DNA of 64,000 bases from positions 80,722-144,721 of the forward strand of contig JBQTJX010000029.1 in NCBI GenBank assembly GCA_052386675.1, read 5' to 3'. Source of the DNA: RBG-16-66-20 sp052386675 (GTDB taxonomy: Bacteria; Pseudomonadota; Gammaproteobacteria; Burkholderiales; SG8-39). The first letter of the stretch is position 1. The number at the start of each line of letters is the position of its first letter. The translations under genes and the position numbers were made by a program. This document shows, piece by piece, positions 1-7,515 of this stretch. The notes below the pieces were generated by a model. It was not told the origin of the DNA, searched no databases, and worked only from the letters and a program-made list of their open reading frames with translations.

Positions 1-234
1 CGGGCGCAGCGACAGCACGCCCTCGGCCGACAGCGAGCGCAGGTAGCCCACCTTCGGAAGCGCGCGCGCCGCTTCGGGTTCCAGGCTGGTGCTGTCGACG
101 GCGACCAGGCGACTGCCGGCGCCCAGCGCGTAGACGATCTCGGTGACCGCGCCGCCGACCGCGATCACGCGCTCCTGCGCCAGGGCCGTGCCCGCGGCGG
201 TCGCGAGCAGGACGATGGCGGCCAAGCGCTTCAT
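1..234 (-). CDS. hmuT: Heme ABC transporter periplasmic-binding protein, N-terminal part
   Basis: Only the first 78 residues are inside the window; the gene runs off the left edge. Residues 1-19 are a Sec signal peptide ending in ALA. The mature part begins ERVIAVGGAVTEIVYALGA, which is the usual opening of HmuT/BhuT-type heme-binding proteins of the BtuF fold. In this family the protein carries heme across the periplasm to an HmuUV permease/ATPase. Its ATG overlaps the TGA of hmuS (ATGA), so the two are translationally coupled. Because the C-terminal lobe is missing, a related cobalamin or siderophore binder is not strictly excluded, but the neighbouring genes point to heme. Confidence 0.85.
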   Translation of the reverse strand, partial: MKRLAAIVLLATAAGTALAQERVIAVGGAVTEIVYALGAGSRLVAVDSTSLEPEAARALPKVGYLRSLSAEGVLSLRP

Positions 235-1262
235 GCCGGGAACAGGCGCCCGAGCAGCTCGCGCCACGCGGTGCTCTCGGGCACGCCCGGCTTCCTTTTT
301 CCGAACAGGAGGGCGATGGTCTCGCCGTCGACATCGAACAGCTCGAGCGAGGTCACGTCGCCGTCCGTGGTGGGCTTGCGCACGATCCAGGATTCGGCGA
401 TGCGGTCCTCGCGCAGGTGCAGGTTGAACCCGGGATCCATCACGTTCACCCAGCGGTCCATGATCCTGATGTTCGACACCGGGCCGGTGTGGATCTGGAT
501 GCAGCCGCGGTTGCCGACGAACACCATGATCTCAAGCAGGTCCGCCGAGGCGGCCTCGAGCACCTTGCGCGCCGCGTCGTGCGGCGCCGGGCGGCAGAAG
601 CCGGGTCCTGCGAGGCGCATCGCCTGGGTACGGGCGACGCCGAATTTCTTCAGCATGCCGAAGAATTCGTGCGTGTCCTTCATGTCGCCCCAGGCGCGGC
701 GCAGGCCCTCGATGTCGACGGCGGCATCGGGGCGCGGCGTCTCGGGCGCCGGCGCCGGCTGCACGGACAGCCCCGGGGCCTGGTCGGCCGCGGCGAAGGC
801 GTCCACGATCCGGCGCCAGGCGGCGGCGTCGCTCGCCTCGCGCAGGAAGATCTTGTGCACGGCGGCGCCCGAGGCGTCGTAGACCTGAAGGCTGCGCTGC
901 GTGCCGCGGGGCGTCGACTCCTCGATCGCGAAGGCGTGCTTCCAGTGGCTGAAGAACAGGCGCAGGTCGATCGCCTCGCCCAGCGCGAGGCCGACCATGC
1001 CCTCGGCGGAGATGTTCTCGTAGGGGCCGTCCTTCTCGTGGACGCAGGATTCGTTGCGCGTGAGCGCCATCACGCTGCCCAGCTCCGGCACGCGCTTGAG
1101 CAGGTCGCGCAGGTCGCCCTCGAGCCGGGTCGCGGTGTCGCCCACGGCGCTTGCCACCAGCTCGGCCTCGCTCACGCCAAGGGCGTCGGCGGCGTCCCGG
1201 TTGCGCAGTTTCCGCGTCGCCTTCAGTTCGCGCCAGGCCTGCTGGATTTGTGCGGCTTGCAT
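231..1262 (-). CDS. hmuS: Hemin-degrading/heme-carrier protein HmuS
   Basis: The product has 343 residues, typical for the HemS/HmuS/ChuS family of cytoplasmic proteins that bind imported heme and pass it on or degrade it. The characteristic two-repeat layout is visible: a first half with a TRNESCVHEKDGPYENI stretch and a second half with the matching GNRGCIQIHTGPVSNI stretch. Each repeat also has an HLR or LFFSHW-type heme-pocket strand (LHLREDRI near residue 285, LRLFFSHWKHAF near residue 102). It lies 20 bases downstream of the TonB-dependent receptor and overlaps hmuT by 4 bases. Expression is expected to be iron-repressed through the Fur site ahead of hemP. Confidence 0.92.
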   Translation of the reverse strand: MQAAQIQQAWRELKATRKLRNRDAADALGVSEAELVASAVGDTATRLEGDLRDLLKRVPELGSVMALTRNESCVHEKDGPYENISAEGMVGLALGEAIDLRLFFSHWKHAFAIEESTPRGTQRSLQVYDASGAAVHKIFLREASDAAAWRRIVDAFAAADQAPGLSVQPAPAPETPRPDAAVDIEGLRRAWGDMKDTHEFFGMLKKFGVARTQAMRLAGPGFCRPAPHDAARKVLEAASADLLEIMVFVGNRGCIQIHTGPVSNIRIMDRWVNVMDPGFNLHLREDRIAESWIVRKPTTDGDVTSLELFDVDGETIALLFGKRKPGVPESTAWRELLGRLFPA

Positions 1263-1282
1263 GCTTGCCTCCTCGTGGTTGC

Positions 1283-3532
1283 CTAGAGATCGACGCGCAG
1301 CGACACGCTGACATTGCGCCCCGGGTTGGAATAGCGGTCCTCACGCCCGGCGCCGGCCGCGGTGTTCAGGAACGGCGCAGCCGCGGTGGCGCTCGAGGAG
1401 AGCAGGCGCACGTCGGACCAGTGCCAGTACTTCTCGTCGCCGATGTTGAAAATGCCGAAGTGCAGGCTCACGCGCTTGTCGAAGCGGACCCAGCCGGTCA
1501 GGTCGAATACCTGGTAGCCGCCCGGACGGAAGCCGTGGGCGCTGGTGTCGTCCACGTCGCCGTCGTCCACGCGCGAGACGAAGGTGCCGGCGAACTGCCC
1601 GCCCCAGTTTCCGCCGCGCGACTCGTAGCGCAGGCCGGCGGCGAGCTTGGCCGGGTCGATGGTGTTGATGGGCTTGCCGGTGTCCTGGTCACGCCCGCGT
1701 GCGGAACCGAAGGCCGCGGCGAGTCCCCAGCCTTGGGCAATGCGCCAGTCAGTGCGTGCCTCCAGGCCGCTGATGCGGACCCGGGACAGGTTGCGAGACT
1801 GGAAGGTGCCGAAGGGGAAGCCCGCGACGCAGGCCGGGTCGGCCGGGCACGCGAGCGCCTGCTGAGTGGCGATGAAGTCCTGGTAGCGGTTGGAGAACAC
1901 CGCGACGCTGGCGTCCACGGGATCGGAGCCGGCGCGCACGCCGGCCTCGAAGCCGGTGGAGCGCTCCGGCTTCAGGTCCAGGTTCGGGATGAAGGTGTAG
2001 CCGGCGGCCGCGTTGGCGAAGGCGCCGAACAGATCCAGCGCCGGCGGCGCGCGGAAGCCCTTGGCGACCTGGCCGTAGGCGGACCAGACCGGGTTGAACT
2101 TCCAGAGCGCGCCCAGCTTGGGCGAGACCGCGCTGTCACTACGCACCTGCAGCCGCGCAGTCGGATTTCCGGTGGTGAATATCGCGTCGGGTTTCGGATC
2201 GATGCGGAAGCTGTCGAGGCGCACCCCGGGGGTGAGCAGCAAGCGCCCGCCGGCGAGCGCGATCTCATCCTGCAGGAAGGCGCCGAACAGGCGCGTGTCG
2301 GTGTCGGGGAAATCGCGCGCCGGGAACGTGTCGGGGAATAGCACCTTGGTCACGACGCCAGTGTTCGGATTGACCGAGAAGCCGTCGCGCAGCTCGCTGG
2401 TGGCGGTCTGGACCAGGTCGAAGCCATAGCTCAGCCGGTGCGCGTGGCTGCCGAAATCCAGGCGCGATTCCAGCTGCAGGCCGCCGCCGACGCTGTCCTG
2501 GTCGAACTGGAAGGTGGTTTCGCGGACCGCCGGCGTGGTGCGGCGCTCGGTGGACTTCTGGAACGTGCGGCTCGCCTGCGCATGCAGGTTCCAGCGCAGT
2601 GCGCTCACCCAGCTCCAGGGCTTGAGCCACTCGTGCTCCAGCGACAGGCGCGAGCGGCGCGAACTGTCCTCGCCGGCCAGGGACAGGTCGCTCGCCACCG
2701 AGGGATTGCCGGTCAGCACGTCGGTCTGCGCGCGGCCATCCCGGTGCTCTCCGGTGAGCTTCACGGTGTGCCCGGAGGCGGGCTTGAGCACCAGCTTGCC
2801 CAGCAGGTTCTGCGATTCGTTGGTCTGCGGGTTGGCGAGGGTGCGAGCGTCGCCGAAGCCGCCGACGGTGCCCTTGTTCTCTGTTTCGTGGCCTCGACGG
2901 TCGGTGTACCAGAGCATGCCCTGGACATCGCCACGCCCGGCGGCGACCGAGAAATGGTTGGCCAGGCTGCGGTCGGCGCCGGCGTAGCTGCCCTTCCAGC
3001 CTGCGTACCACGGGCGGTCGGTGAGCCGGAGCAGGTCGGCGGGGTCCTTGGTGGTGAAGGACACCACGCCGCCGATGGCGTCCGAACCATAGAGCGGGGA
3101 ACCGGCGCCGCGCAGGATCTCGACGCGCTTCAACGTCTCCATCTCGACCAGGTCGCGCGAGGTGCCGTTCAACAGGCTCGCGCTGAAGCTGAACTCGTCG
3201 GGCACCCGGATGCCGTCCAGCAGCATCAGCACGCGGTTACCCTCGATGCCGCGGATGTTGAAGCTGGCGTTGCCGAAGCGCCGCGACTGCTCGCTGCGCA
3301 CCGATACGTTGGGCTCGTAGCGCACCAGGTCGCGCGCGTCCTGCACCATCTCGCGCTCGATGCGCTCGTCCCGGATCACGCTCACCGTGGCCGGGACCTC
3401 GTCGGCCGGGTTCTCGGTGCGGGTGGCCGATACGGTTACTTCCTTCAGGCGCGCCGGTTCAGGCGCCGCCTGCTGGGCGAAGGCCGGTGCCGCGACGAGC
3501 GCGGCAGCCGGGACGAGGAACGCTCTTTTCAT
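1283..3532 (-). CDS. TonB-dependent heme/hemoglobin receptor
   Basis: This 749-residue outer-membrane beta-barrel receptor imports heme using TonB energy. A signal peptide ends in PAFA-QQ. Next come a TonB box-like EVTVSATRTENPAD, a plug domain (to about residue 170, with IRGIEGNRVLMLLDGIR) and the barrel. Heme receptors carry a FRAP box and an NPNL box; here GFRAPPALDLF and a variant IPNLDLKPERS are present, which supports heme rather than siderophore. The C-terminus ends in VSVSLRVDL, a typical barrel strand. I chose the ATG at 3532 because a GGGAG Shine-Dalgarno is 9 bases upstream; the in-frame ATG at 3541 abuts that site. It could be called hmuR, bhuR or hutA; the sequence does not separate these. 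Confidence 0.92.
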   Translation of the reverse strand: MKRAFLVPAAALVAAPAFAQQAAPEPARLKEVTVSATRTENPADEVPATVSVIRDERIEREMVQDARDLVRYEPNVSVRSEQSRRFGNASFNIRGIEGNRVLMLLDGIRVPDEFSFSASLLNGTSRDLVEMETLKRVEILRGAGSPLYGSDAIGGVVSFTTKDPADLLRLTDRPWYAGWKGSYAGADRSLANHFSVAAGRGDVQGMLWYTDRRGHETENKGTVGGFGDARTLANPQTNESQNLLGKLVLKPASGHTVKLTGEHRDGRAQTDVLTGNPSVASDLSLAGEDSSRRSRLSLEHEWLKPWSWVSALRWNLHAQASRTFQKSTERRTTPAVRETTFQFDQDSVGGGLQLESRLDFGSHAHRLSYGFDLVQTATSELRDGFSVNPNTGVVTKVLFPDTFPARDFPDTDTRLFGAFLQDEIALAGGRLLLTPGVRLDSFRIDPKPDAIFTTGNPTARLQVRSDSAVSPKLGALWKFNPVWSAYGQVAKGFRAPPALDLFGAFANAAAGYTFIPNLDLKPERSTGFEAGVRAGSDPVDASVAVFSNRYQDFIATQQALACPADPACVAGFPFGTFQSRNLSRVRISGLEARTDWRIAQGWGLAAAFGSARGRDQDTGKPINTIDPAKLAAGLRYESRGGNWGGQFAGTFVSRVDDGDVDDTSAHGFRPGGYQVFDLTGWVRFDKRVSLHFGIFNIGDEKYWHWSDVRLLSSSATAAAPFLNTAAGAGREDRYSNPGRNVSVSLRVDL

Positions 3533-3613
3533 GGCCAGCATCTCCCTTGGGGCAGAGAAAAGTGCTGGCTGGCGGCGGCCGGTCGGCCGCGCTGGCTGGC
3601 GGTGGGGCCGCGC

Positions 3614-3778
3614 TCAGGCGGTCAGGATCAACTTGTCGTTCTGGGTCAGCCGCAGCCGGTACTCGCGCCCGTTGTGCACGATCACCAGTTCCCGCTTCTC
3701 GCCCAGCAGGGACTCGCTGGTGACGCGCGCAAGGTCCTTGGGCTGCTTCGGGTTGGGCTTGGACTTCTCAGTCTGCAT
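3614..3778 (-). CDS. hemP: Hemin uptake protein HemP
   Basis: This small cytoplasmic protein of 54 residues has the family's conserved C-terminal half: SESLLGEKRELVIVHNGREY followed by RLRLTQNDKLILTA. HemP/HmuP leads heme-uptake operons in Proteobacteria and in Burkholderia is needed to activate the receptor gene. Here it is the first gene of the hemP, receptor, hmuS, hmuT run. The only sensible start is the ATG at 3778. It has no Shine-Dalgarno, and the predicted promoter would start transcription at or next to the A of that ATG, so the mRNA may be leaderless. The gene is too short for many gene finders. Confidence 0.93.
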   Translation of the reverse strand: MQTEKSKPNPKQPKDLARVTSESLLGEKRELVIVHNGREYRLRLTQNDKLILTA

Positions 3779-3784
3779 ACGCAA

Positions 3785-3813
3785 ACGATAAGCGTTCTCA
3801 TTAGCGTTGTCAA
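3785..3813 (-). promoter_or_regulatory. hemP promoter overlapped by a Fur box
   Basis: Read on the minus strand, TTGACA (3813-3808) and TATCGT (3790-3785) are 17 bases apart, a near-ideal sigma-70 spacing. A 19-base site at 3805-3787 (GCTAATGAGAACGCTTATC) matches the Fur consensus at 14 of 19 positions and covers the spacer and part of the -10. This predicts repression of the heme operon by Fur with iron. The positions and match count are read from the sequence; binding is inferred. Confidence 0.8.
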
Positions 3814-3864
3814 TCGACCATTTCAGAAAATATGCTCCGAAAGATAAGTGACTACTAACAATCT

Positions 3865-4719
3865 TCAGGATCCCTTGCGCATTCCCTCGCAGGGATCCGG
3901 CCGCGGCTGCGGCAGGGTGAACCAGAGATAGTCGTAGGCGCCAGGATCGTAGGCGCGCGGATCCGCCTCGCCCGCGCGCGTCTCGATGAATCCCAAGCTG
4001 ACCACGCTGGCATCCTCCGGCAGATACCGGGATACGCCTCGATCGCGCCTGACGTGGCCATTGCCGGCGATGAGGACCGCGCCGCCGGCGGCTCCGGACA
4101 GCGCGGCGGCAATCGTGGCGTCCCGCGCGCGCTGCGCCAGCACCATTGCGGGCACCACCTTCGCCGGCAGCGCGCCGCAATGGGAAATCTCGATCTCGCG
4201 CCGCATCGCGGCTTCGGCGGCGGCCGGCCATTCCGGAAGGGCAATGCCTTCCACCTTTCCCGTCATGACGACGCGGCGCGCCTCGGCGCGTGGCAGGTTC
4301 GCCGCCCGCACCGCGTGCCCGGCGCGCAGGGACGCTTCCAGGAGCGGCCGGTGCAGCGGCCAGCGCCAGCCCTTTTCATCCAGCCGGCCGGCGCGCGCGA
4401 GCGCATCTGCGTCCGCGCCGGCGCGCTGCGCCGCGCGCAGGGCGGGGTCGTGCTCGCGGTCGAACTGCTCGAAGAAGACTTCCGTGGGCGCCAACTGCTC
4501 CAGCAAGCGCGCGCGGATGGCGTGGTGCTCCGGGTGGTCGTGTACTTCCCCCAGCAGCCGGTAGCGCGCGGCGCGCAGCCGCGCGAGGAGGGTGTCTTCG
4601 TCGATGTAGTGCCCGCCGCGCGCATCCCAGATACGCCCTTCCAGCGCCGCGGGCGGGTTGGTGGCGCAGCCGGCGAGAAGCAGCGCGCCGGCCGCGAGGG
4701 CGGCAAGCGCCCGCCTCAT
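3865..4719 (-). CDS. ChaN-family iron-regulated lipoprotein
   Basis: This 284-residue protein has a lipoprotein signal peptide with lipobox LLAGC (Cys about residue 18). The body holds the ChaN hallmarks: LLGEVHDHPEHHAIRARLLE near residue 52, an FFEQFDRE-like segment, and ISHCGALP and IAGNGHVRRDRGVSRYL toward the C-terminus. ChaN of Campylobacter jejuni is an outer-membrane lipoprotein that stacks two hemes and is iron-regulated. The gene lies just upstream of the hemP promoter and 5 bases after the hydroxyacid dehydrogenase gene. It could therefore belong to that upstream operon or, functionally, to the heme locus. The family call is good; the ligand is inferred. Confidence 0.82.
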   Translation of the reverse strand: MRRALAALAAGALLLAGCATNPPAALEGRIWDARGGHYIDEDTLLARLRAARYRLLGEVHDHPEHHAIRARLLEQLAPTEVFFEQFDREHDPALRAAQRAGADADALARAGRLDEKGWRWPLHRPLLEASLRAGHAVRAANLPRAEARRVVMTGKVEGIALPEWPAAAEAAMRREIEISHCGALPAKVVPAMVLAQRARDATIAAALSGAAGGAVLIAGNGHVRRDRGVSRYLPEDASVVSLGFIETRAGEADPRAYDPGAYDYLWFTLPQPRPDPCEGMRKGS

Positions 4720-4724
4720 GCGGC

Positions 4725-5663
4725 TCACGTCACCGGCGTCTTGACCGGCTTGCCGGCGAAATGCAGCCGCAGGTTCTCGACCTGGAGCGCGCCCATCGCG
4801 GTGCGCGTCTCGTCGGTGGCGCTGCCCACGTGCGGCACCAGCACCGCGTTCTCCACCGAGAACCACGCCGGGTCGATTTTCGGCTCGCCGTCGAACACGT
4901 CCAGGCCCGCGCCCGCGATTTTGCCCTCGCGCAGGTAGCGCAGCAGCACCGCTTCGTCGATGAGCGAGCCGCGCGCGATGTTGACCACATAGCCCCTGGG
5001 CCCGAGCGCATCGAGCACCTGGGTGTTGACGATGCGCATCGTCTCCGCGCCGCCGGGAGCGGCGATCAGCAGCACATCGGAATGCTTCGCCAGCGACACC
5101 ACGTCGGGCTCGTAGGGCCAGGCGACCTTCTTGCGGCTGCGGTTGTGGTAGCGGATCTTCATGCCGAAGGCCTCGGCGCGCTTCGCGATCGCCTCGCCGA
5201 TGCGCCCCAGGCCCAGCACGCCGAGCGTCTTGCCGCCCAGTGAAGTGGTGAGCGGGTAGGCGCCGCGTGTCGCCCACTGCCCGGCGCGCAGGTAGTTCTC
5301 GGATTGCGGGAAGCGCCGCAGCGTGTTCAGCACCAGCGCCATCGCGGTGTCCGCGACGCAGTCGTTCAGCACGTCGGGCGTGTTGGTGACGAGGATCCTG
5401 CGCTTCCTGGCCGCGGCGAGGTCGATGGCGTCCACGCCGACGCCGAAGTTTGAGATGAGCTCCAGCTTGGGCAGCTGGTCCATCAGCGCGGCGTCGGCGC
5501 CAGCCGGGCCGAACGTGGCCAGCGCCCGCACCGCGCCCGCGTGCCGGCGCAGGAATGCCGCGCGGTCGGCGGACTCGTAGAGCTTGTGGCAGGTGAAGGA
5601 CTGGTCCAGCGCGTCCTGCGTGCGCTGGAAGATCTTCCCGGTGACGATGATCTCCGGTTTCAT
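4725..5663 (-). CDS. D-isomer 2-hydroxyacid dehydrogenase (glyoxylate/hydroxypyruvate reductase type)
   Basis: This is an NAD(P)-dependent reductase of 312 residues. The nucleotide-binding fold shows GVLGLGRIGEAIAKR near residue 150 with the GxGxxG motif. Family catalytic elements follow: NIARGSLIDE with the Arg, the Glu in the GLDVFDGEP region, and the His in LVPHVGSAT. The N-terminal lobe has ISNFGVGVDAIDL, typical of the glyoxylate/hydroxypyruvate reductase branch (GhrB/HPR). The gene lies 11 bases downstream of the HpcH/HpaI aldolase and probably shares its transcript, so a product of the aldolase such as a 2-oxoacid or hydroxypyruvate is a plausible substrate. The exact substrate cannot be read from sequence. 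Confidence 0.85.
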   Translation of the reverse strand: MKPEIIVTGKIFQRTQDALDQSFTCHKLYESADRAAFLRRHAGAVRALATFGPAGADAALMDQLPKLELISNFGVGVDAIDLAAARKRRILVTNTPDVLNDCVADTAMALVLNTLRRFPQSENYLRAGQWATRGAYPLTTSLGGKTLGVLGLGRIGEAIAKRAEAFGMKIRYHNRSRKKVAWPYEPDVVSLAKHSDVLLIAAPGGAETMRIVNTQVLDALGPRGYVVNIARGSLIDEAVLLRYLREGKIAGAGLDVFDGEPKIDPAWFSVENAVLVPHVGSATDETRTAMGALQVENLRLHFAGKPVKTPVT

Positions 5664-5674
5664 GGATACCTTTC

Positions 5675-6448
5675 TCAGGTGTTGAACTTCGCGCGCAAAG
5701 CTTCGGCACCGCGCGCGAGCAGGCCCACGTCCGCGCCCACCGCGCAGAAATTGCAGCCCGCGGCGATCATGCGCCGGGCATCGGCCTCTACCGGCGACAG
5801 GTAGCCCGCCGCCTTGCCTGACTTGCGGATCCGGCGCATCGCCTCCTCGATCAGCGGCAGCACCGCCGGATTGGACGTCTCTCCGGTATGGCCCATCGAC
5901 GCGTGCAGGTCGGCTGGCCCGATGAACACGCCGTCCACGCCGTCCACCGCGCAGATGGCCTCGAGCTGGTCGAGCGCCGGCTTGGTCTCCACCTGCACCA
6001 GCACGCACAGTTCCTCGTGCGCGCGCTTCGCATAGTCCTTGACGCGACCGAAGCGCGAGGCGCGCGTGGTGCCGGCCACGCCGCGCACGCCCGCGGGCGG
6101 ATAGCGCGTGGCCGCGACCGCGGCTTTCGCCTCCTCCACGGTGCACACATAGGGAATGAGCAGCGACTGCGCGCCAGCGTCCAGCACGCGCTTGATGTGC
6201 ACCGTGTCGTTCCACGGCACCCGCACCACCGCCGAGGTCGGATAGGGCGCCGCCGCCTGGAGCTGGGTGAGCAGGCTCTCCAGGTCGTTGGGTGAATGCT
6301 CCTGGTCGAGCAGGATCCAGTCGTAGCCCGCCCCGGCGATGACCTCCACCGAGTAGTTGGACGACAGGCTGGACCACAGCCCGATCTGCGAGCGCCCTTC
6401 CTTCAGCGCGCGCTTGAATGCGTTCTTTGGCAGCTCCATCGGCGTCAT
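5675..6448 (-). CDS. HpcH/HpaI-family aldolase (2-oxo-hydroxyacid aldolase)
   Basis: The protein has 257 residues and is a metal-dependent class II pyruvate aldolase of the HpaI/GarL type. Family features include GLWSSLSSNYSVEVIAGAGY and then DWILLDQEHSPND with the catalytic DxEH. A VVRVPWND segment carries the substrate-binding Arg, followed by the metal ligands Glu in VQVETKPAL and Asp in FIGPADLHASMG. Members split 4-hydroxy-2-oxo acids into pyruvate and an aldehyde. The start used is the ATG at 6448, which overlaps the TctC stop by one base; a second ATG at 6439 would remove three residues. Placement between a TctC receptor and a hydroxyacid dehydrogenase suggests catabolism of an imported sugar acid or aromatic-derived acid. 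Confidence 0.85.
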   Translation of the reverse strand: MTPMELPKNAFKRALKEGRSQIGLWSSLSSNYSVEVIAGAGYDWILLDQEHSPNDLESLLTQLQAAAPYPTSAVVRVPWNDTVHIKRVLDAGAQSLLIPYVCTVEEAKAAVAATRYPPAGVRGVAGTTRASRFGRVKDYAKRAHEELCVLVQVETKPALDQLEAICAVDGVDGVFIGPADLHASMGHTGETSNPAVLPLIEEAMRRIRKSGKAAGYLSPVEADARRMIAAGCNFCAVGADVGLLARGAEALRAKFNT

Positions 6449-7428
6449 CAGTCGAACTTGGCGCCGGATTCCTTCACCAGCTTGGCCCACTTGGCCTGCT
6501 CGGACTGCATCCAGCTGCCGAGGGCCGCCGGCGTGCCGGTGCGCACGTCGGTGCCCAGCTTGGCGAAGCGCGCCTTCATGTCCGGCGCGTTGAGCACCTT
6601 GATCAATTCGGCGTTGAGCCTGGCTACCACCGCGGGCGGCGTGCCGGCGGCGCCGACGATGCCCTGGAAGGAACCGGTCTCGAAGCCGGGCAACCCCTGC
6701 TCGGCGATGGTTGGCGTTCCCGGTGCCGATGGCACGCGTTGCGCGCTGGAGATGCCCAGGGCGCGCATCCGGCCACCGGTGACCGAGGGCCAGGTGGCGA
6801 GCATGCCGTTGAACAGCACGTGCGCCTGGCCGCCCGCGACGGCGGTCACCGCGTCGGCGCCGCCCTTGTATGGAATGTAGGTCCAGTTCACGCCCATGCG
6901 CTGGGCGAACTCGATGCCCGCCAGTTGCGGCGCGCCGCCGATGCCGGAGACCGCGAAGTTCAGCTTGCCCGGGTGGGCCTTGGCCATCGCCACCAGTTCG
7001 GCGACGTTCTTCACCTGCACGTCCGGATGCACCGCGAGCACGTGGGGCGAGTAGGACACCATCACCACCGGCGAGAAGTCCTTGGACGGATTGAACGGCA
7101 GTTTCGGATAGACGCTCGCGCTGATGACCAGGCCGCCCAGATCCGTCAGCAGCAGGGTGTAGCCGTCGGGCGCGGACTTGGCGACGTAGTCGGCGCCGAC
7201 ATTCCCGTTGGCGCCCGGGCGGTTCTCGACCACCACCGGCTGGCCCCAAGCCTCGGTGAGTTTCGGGCCGATCTGACGCGCGAGGATGTCGGAGGTGCCG
7301 CCCGCGGCGTAGGGCACCGTGATGCGGATCGGCTTGGTCGGGTACTGCTGGGCATGGACGGAGGGTGCGACGGATGCGGCGGCGAGGCTGGCCGCCAGCA
7401 CGACGGCGGCGGCTGAGAAGCGTTTCAT
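6448..7428 (-). CDS. Tripartite tricarboxylate transporter substrate-binding protein (Bug/TctC family)
   Basis: This periplasmic binding protein of 326 residues has a signal peptide ending in VHA-QQ. The family signature follows: YPTKPIRITVPYAAGGTSD, VVVENRPGANGNVGADYVAKS with GYTLLL, and IPYKGGADAVTAVAGGQ in the middle. Bug proteins capture carboxylates and are strongly expanded in Burkholderiales, mostly as orphans. No TctA or TctB membrane gene is nearby, so this is also an orphan receptor. A GGGAGAC Shine-Dalgarno is placed before the ATG. The gene leads a minus-strand operon with the aldolase and dehydrogenase and is divergent from an Ldh-type gene, suggesting one regulon. Confidence 0.9.
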   Translation of the reverse strand: MKRFSAAAVVLAASLAAASVAPSVHAQQYPTKPIRITVPYAAGGTSDILARQIGPKLTEAWGQPVVVENRPGANGNVGADYVAKSAPDGYTLLLTDLGGLVISASVYPKLPFNPSKDFSPVVMVSYSPHVLAVHPDVQVKNVAELVAMAKAHPGKLNFAVSGIGGAPQLAGIEFAQRMGVNWTYIPYKGGADAVTAVAGGQAHVLFNGMLATWPSVTGGRMRALGISSAQRVPSAPGTPTIAEQGLPGFETGSFQGIVGAAGTPPAVVARLNAELIKVLNAPDMKARFAKLGTDVRTGTPAALGSWMQSEQAKWAKLVKESGAKFD

Positions 7429-7470
7429 TTTTTTGTCTCCCTTGGGTCGGCAAGTCGCCGAGCAGGGCAT

Positions 7471-7478
7471 TGTAAACT
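7471..7478 (+). promoter_or_regulatory. Candidate -10 element of the Ldh-type gene
   Basis: TG plus TAAACT at 7471-7478 sits 37 bases ahead of the ATG at 7516, leaving room for a leader of about 31 bases with a GGAAGGA ribosome-binding site. The surrounding ATTGTAAACTTGCCCC recurs with one change ahead of the mlaE-like gene (21169-21184), which suggests that this is a real promoter type in this genome. No convincing -35 was found. Confidence 0.4.
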
Positions 7479-7515
7479 TGCCCCTGCCAACGAGATACCC
7501 CGGAAGGAAAAATAA

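Noticed and set aside
2438..3847. 469-codon plus-strand frame opposite the TonB receptor
   Set aside because: Antisense to the receptor and hemP; composition is low-complexity and it covers the Fur-controlled promoter.
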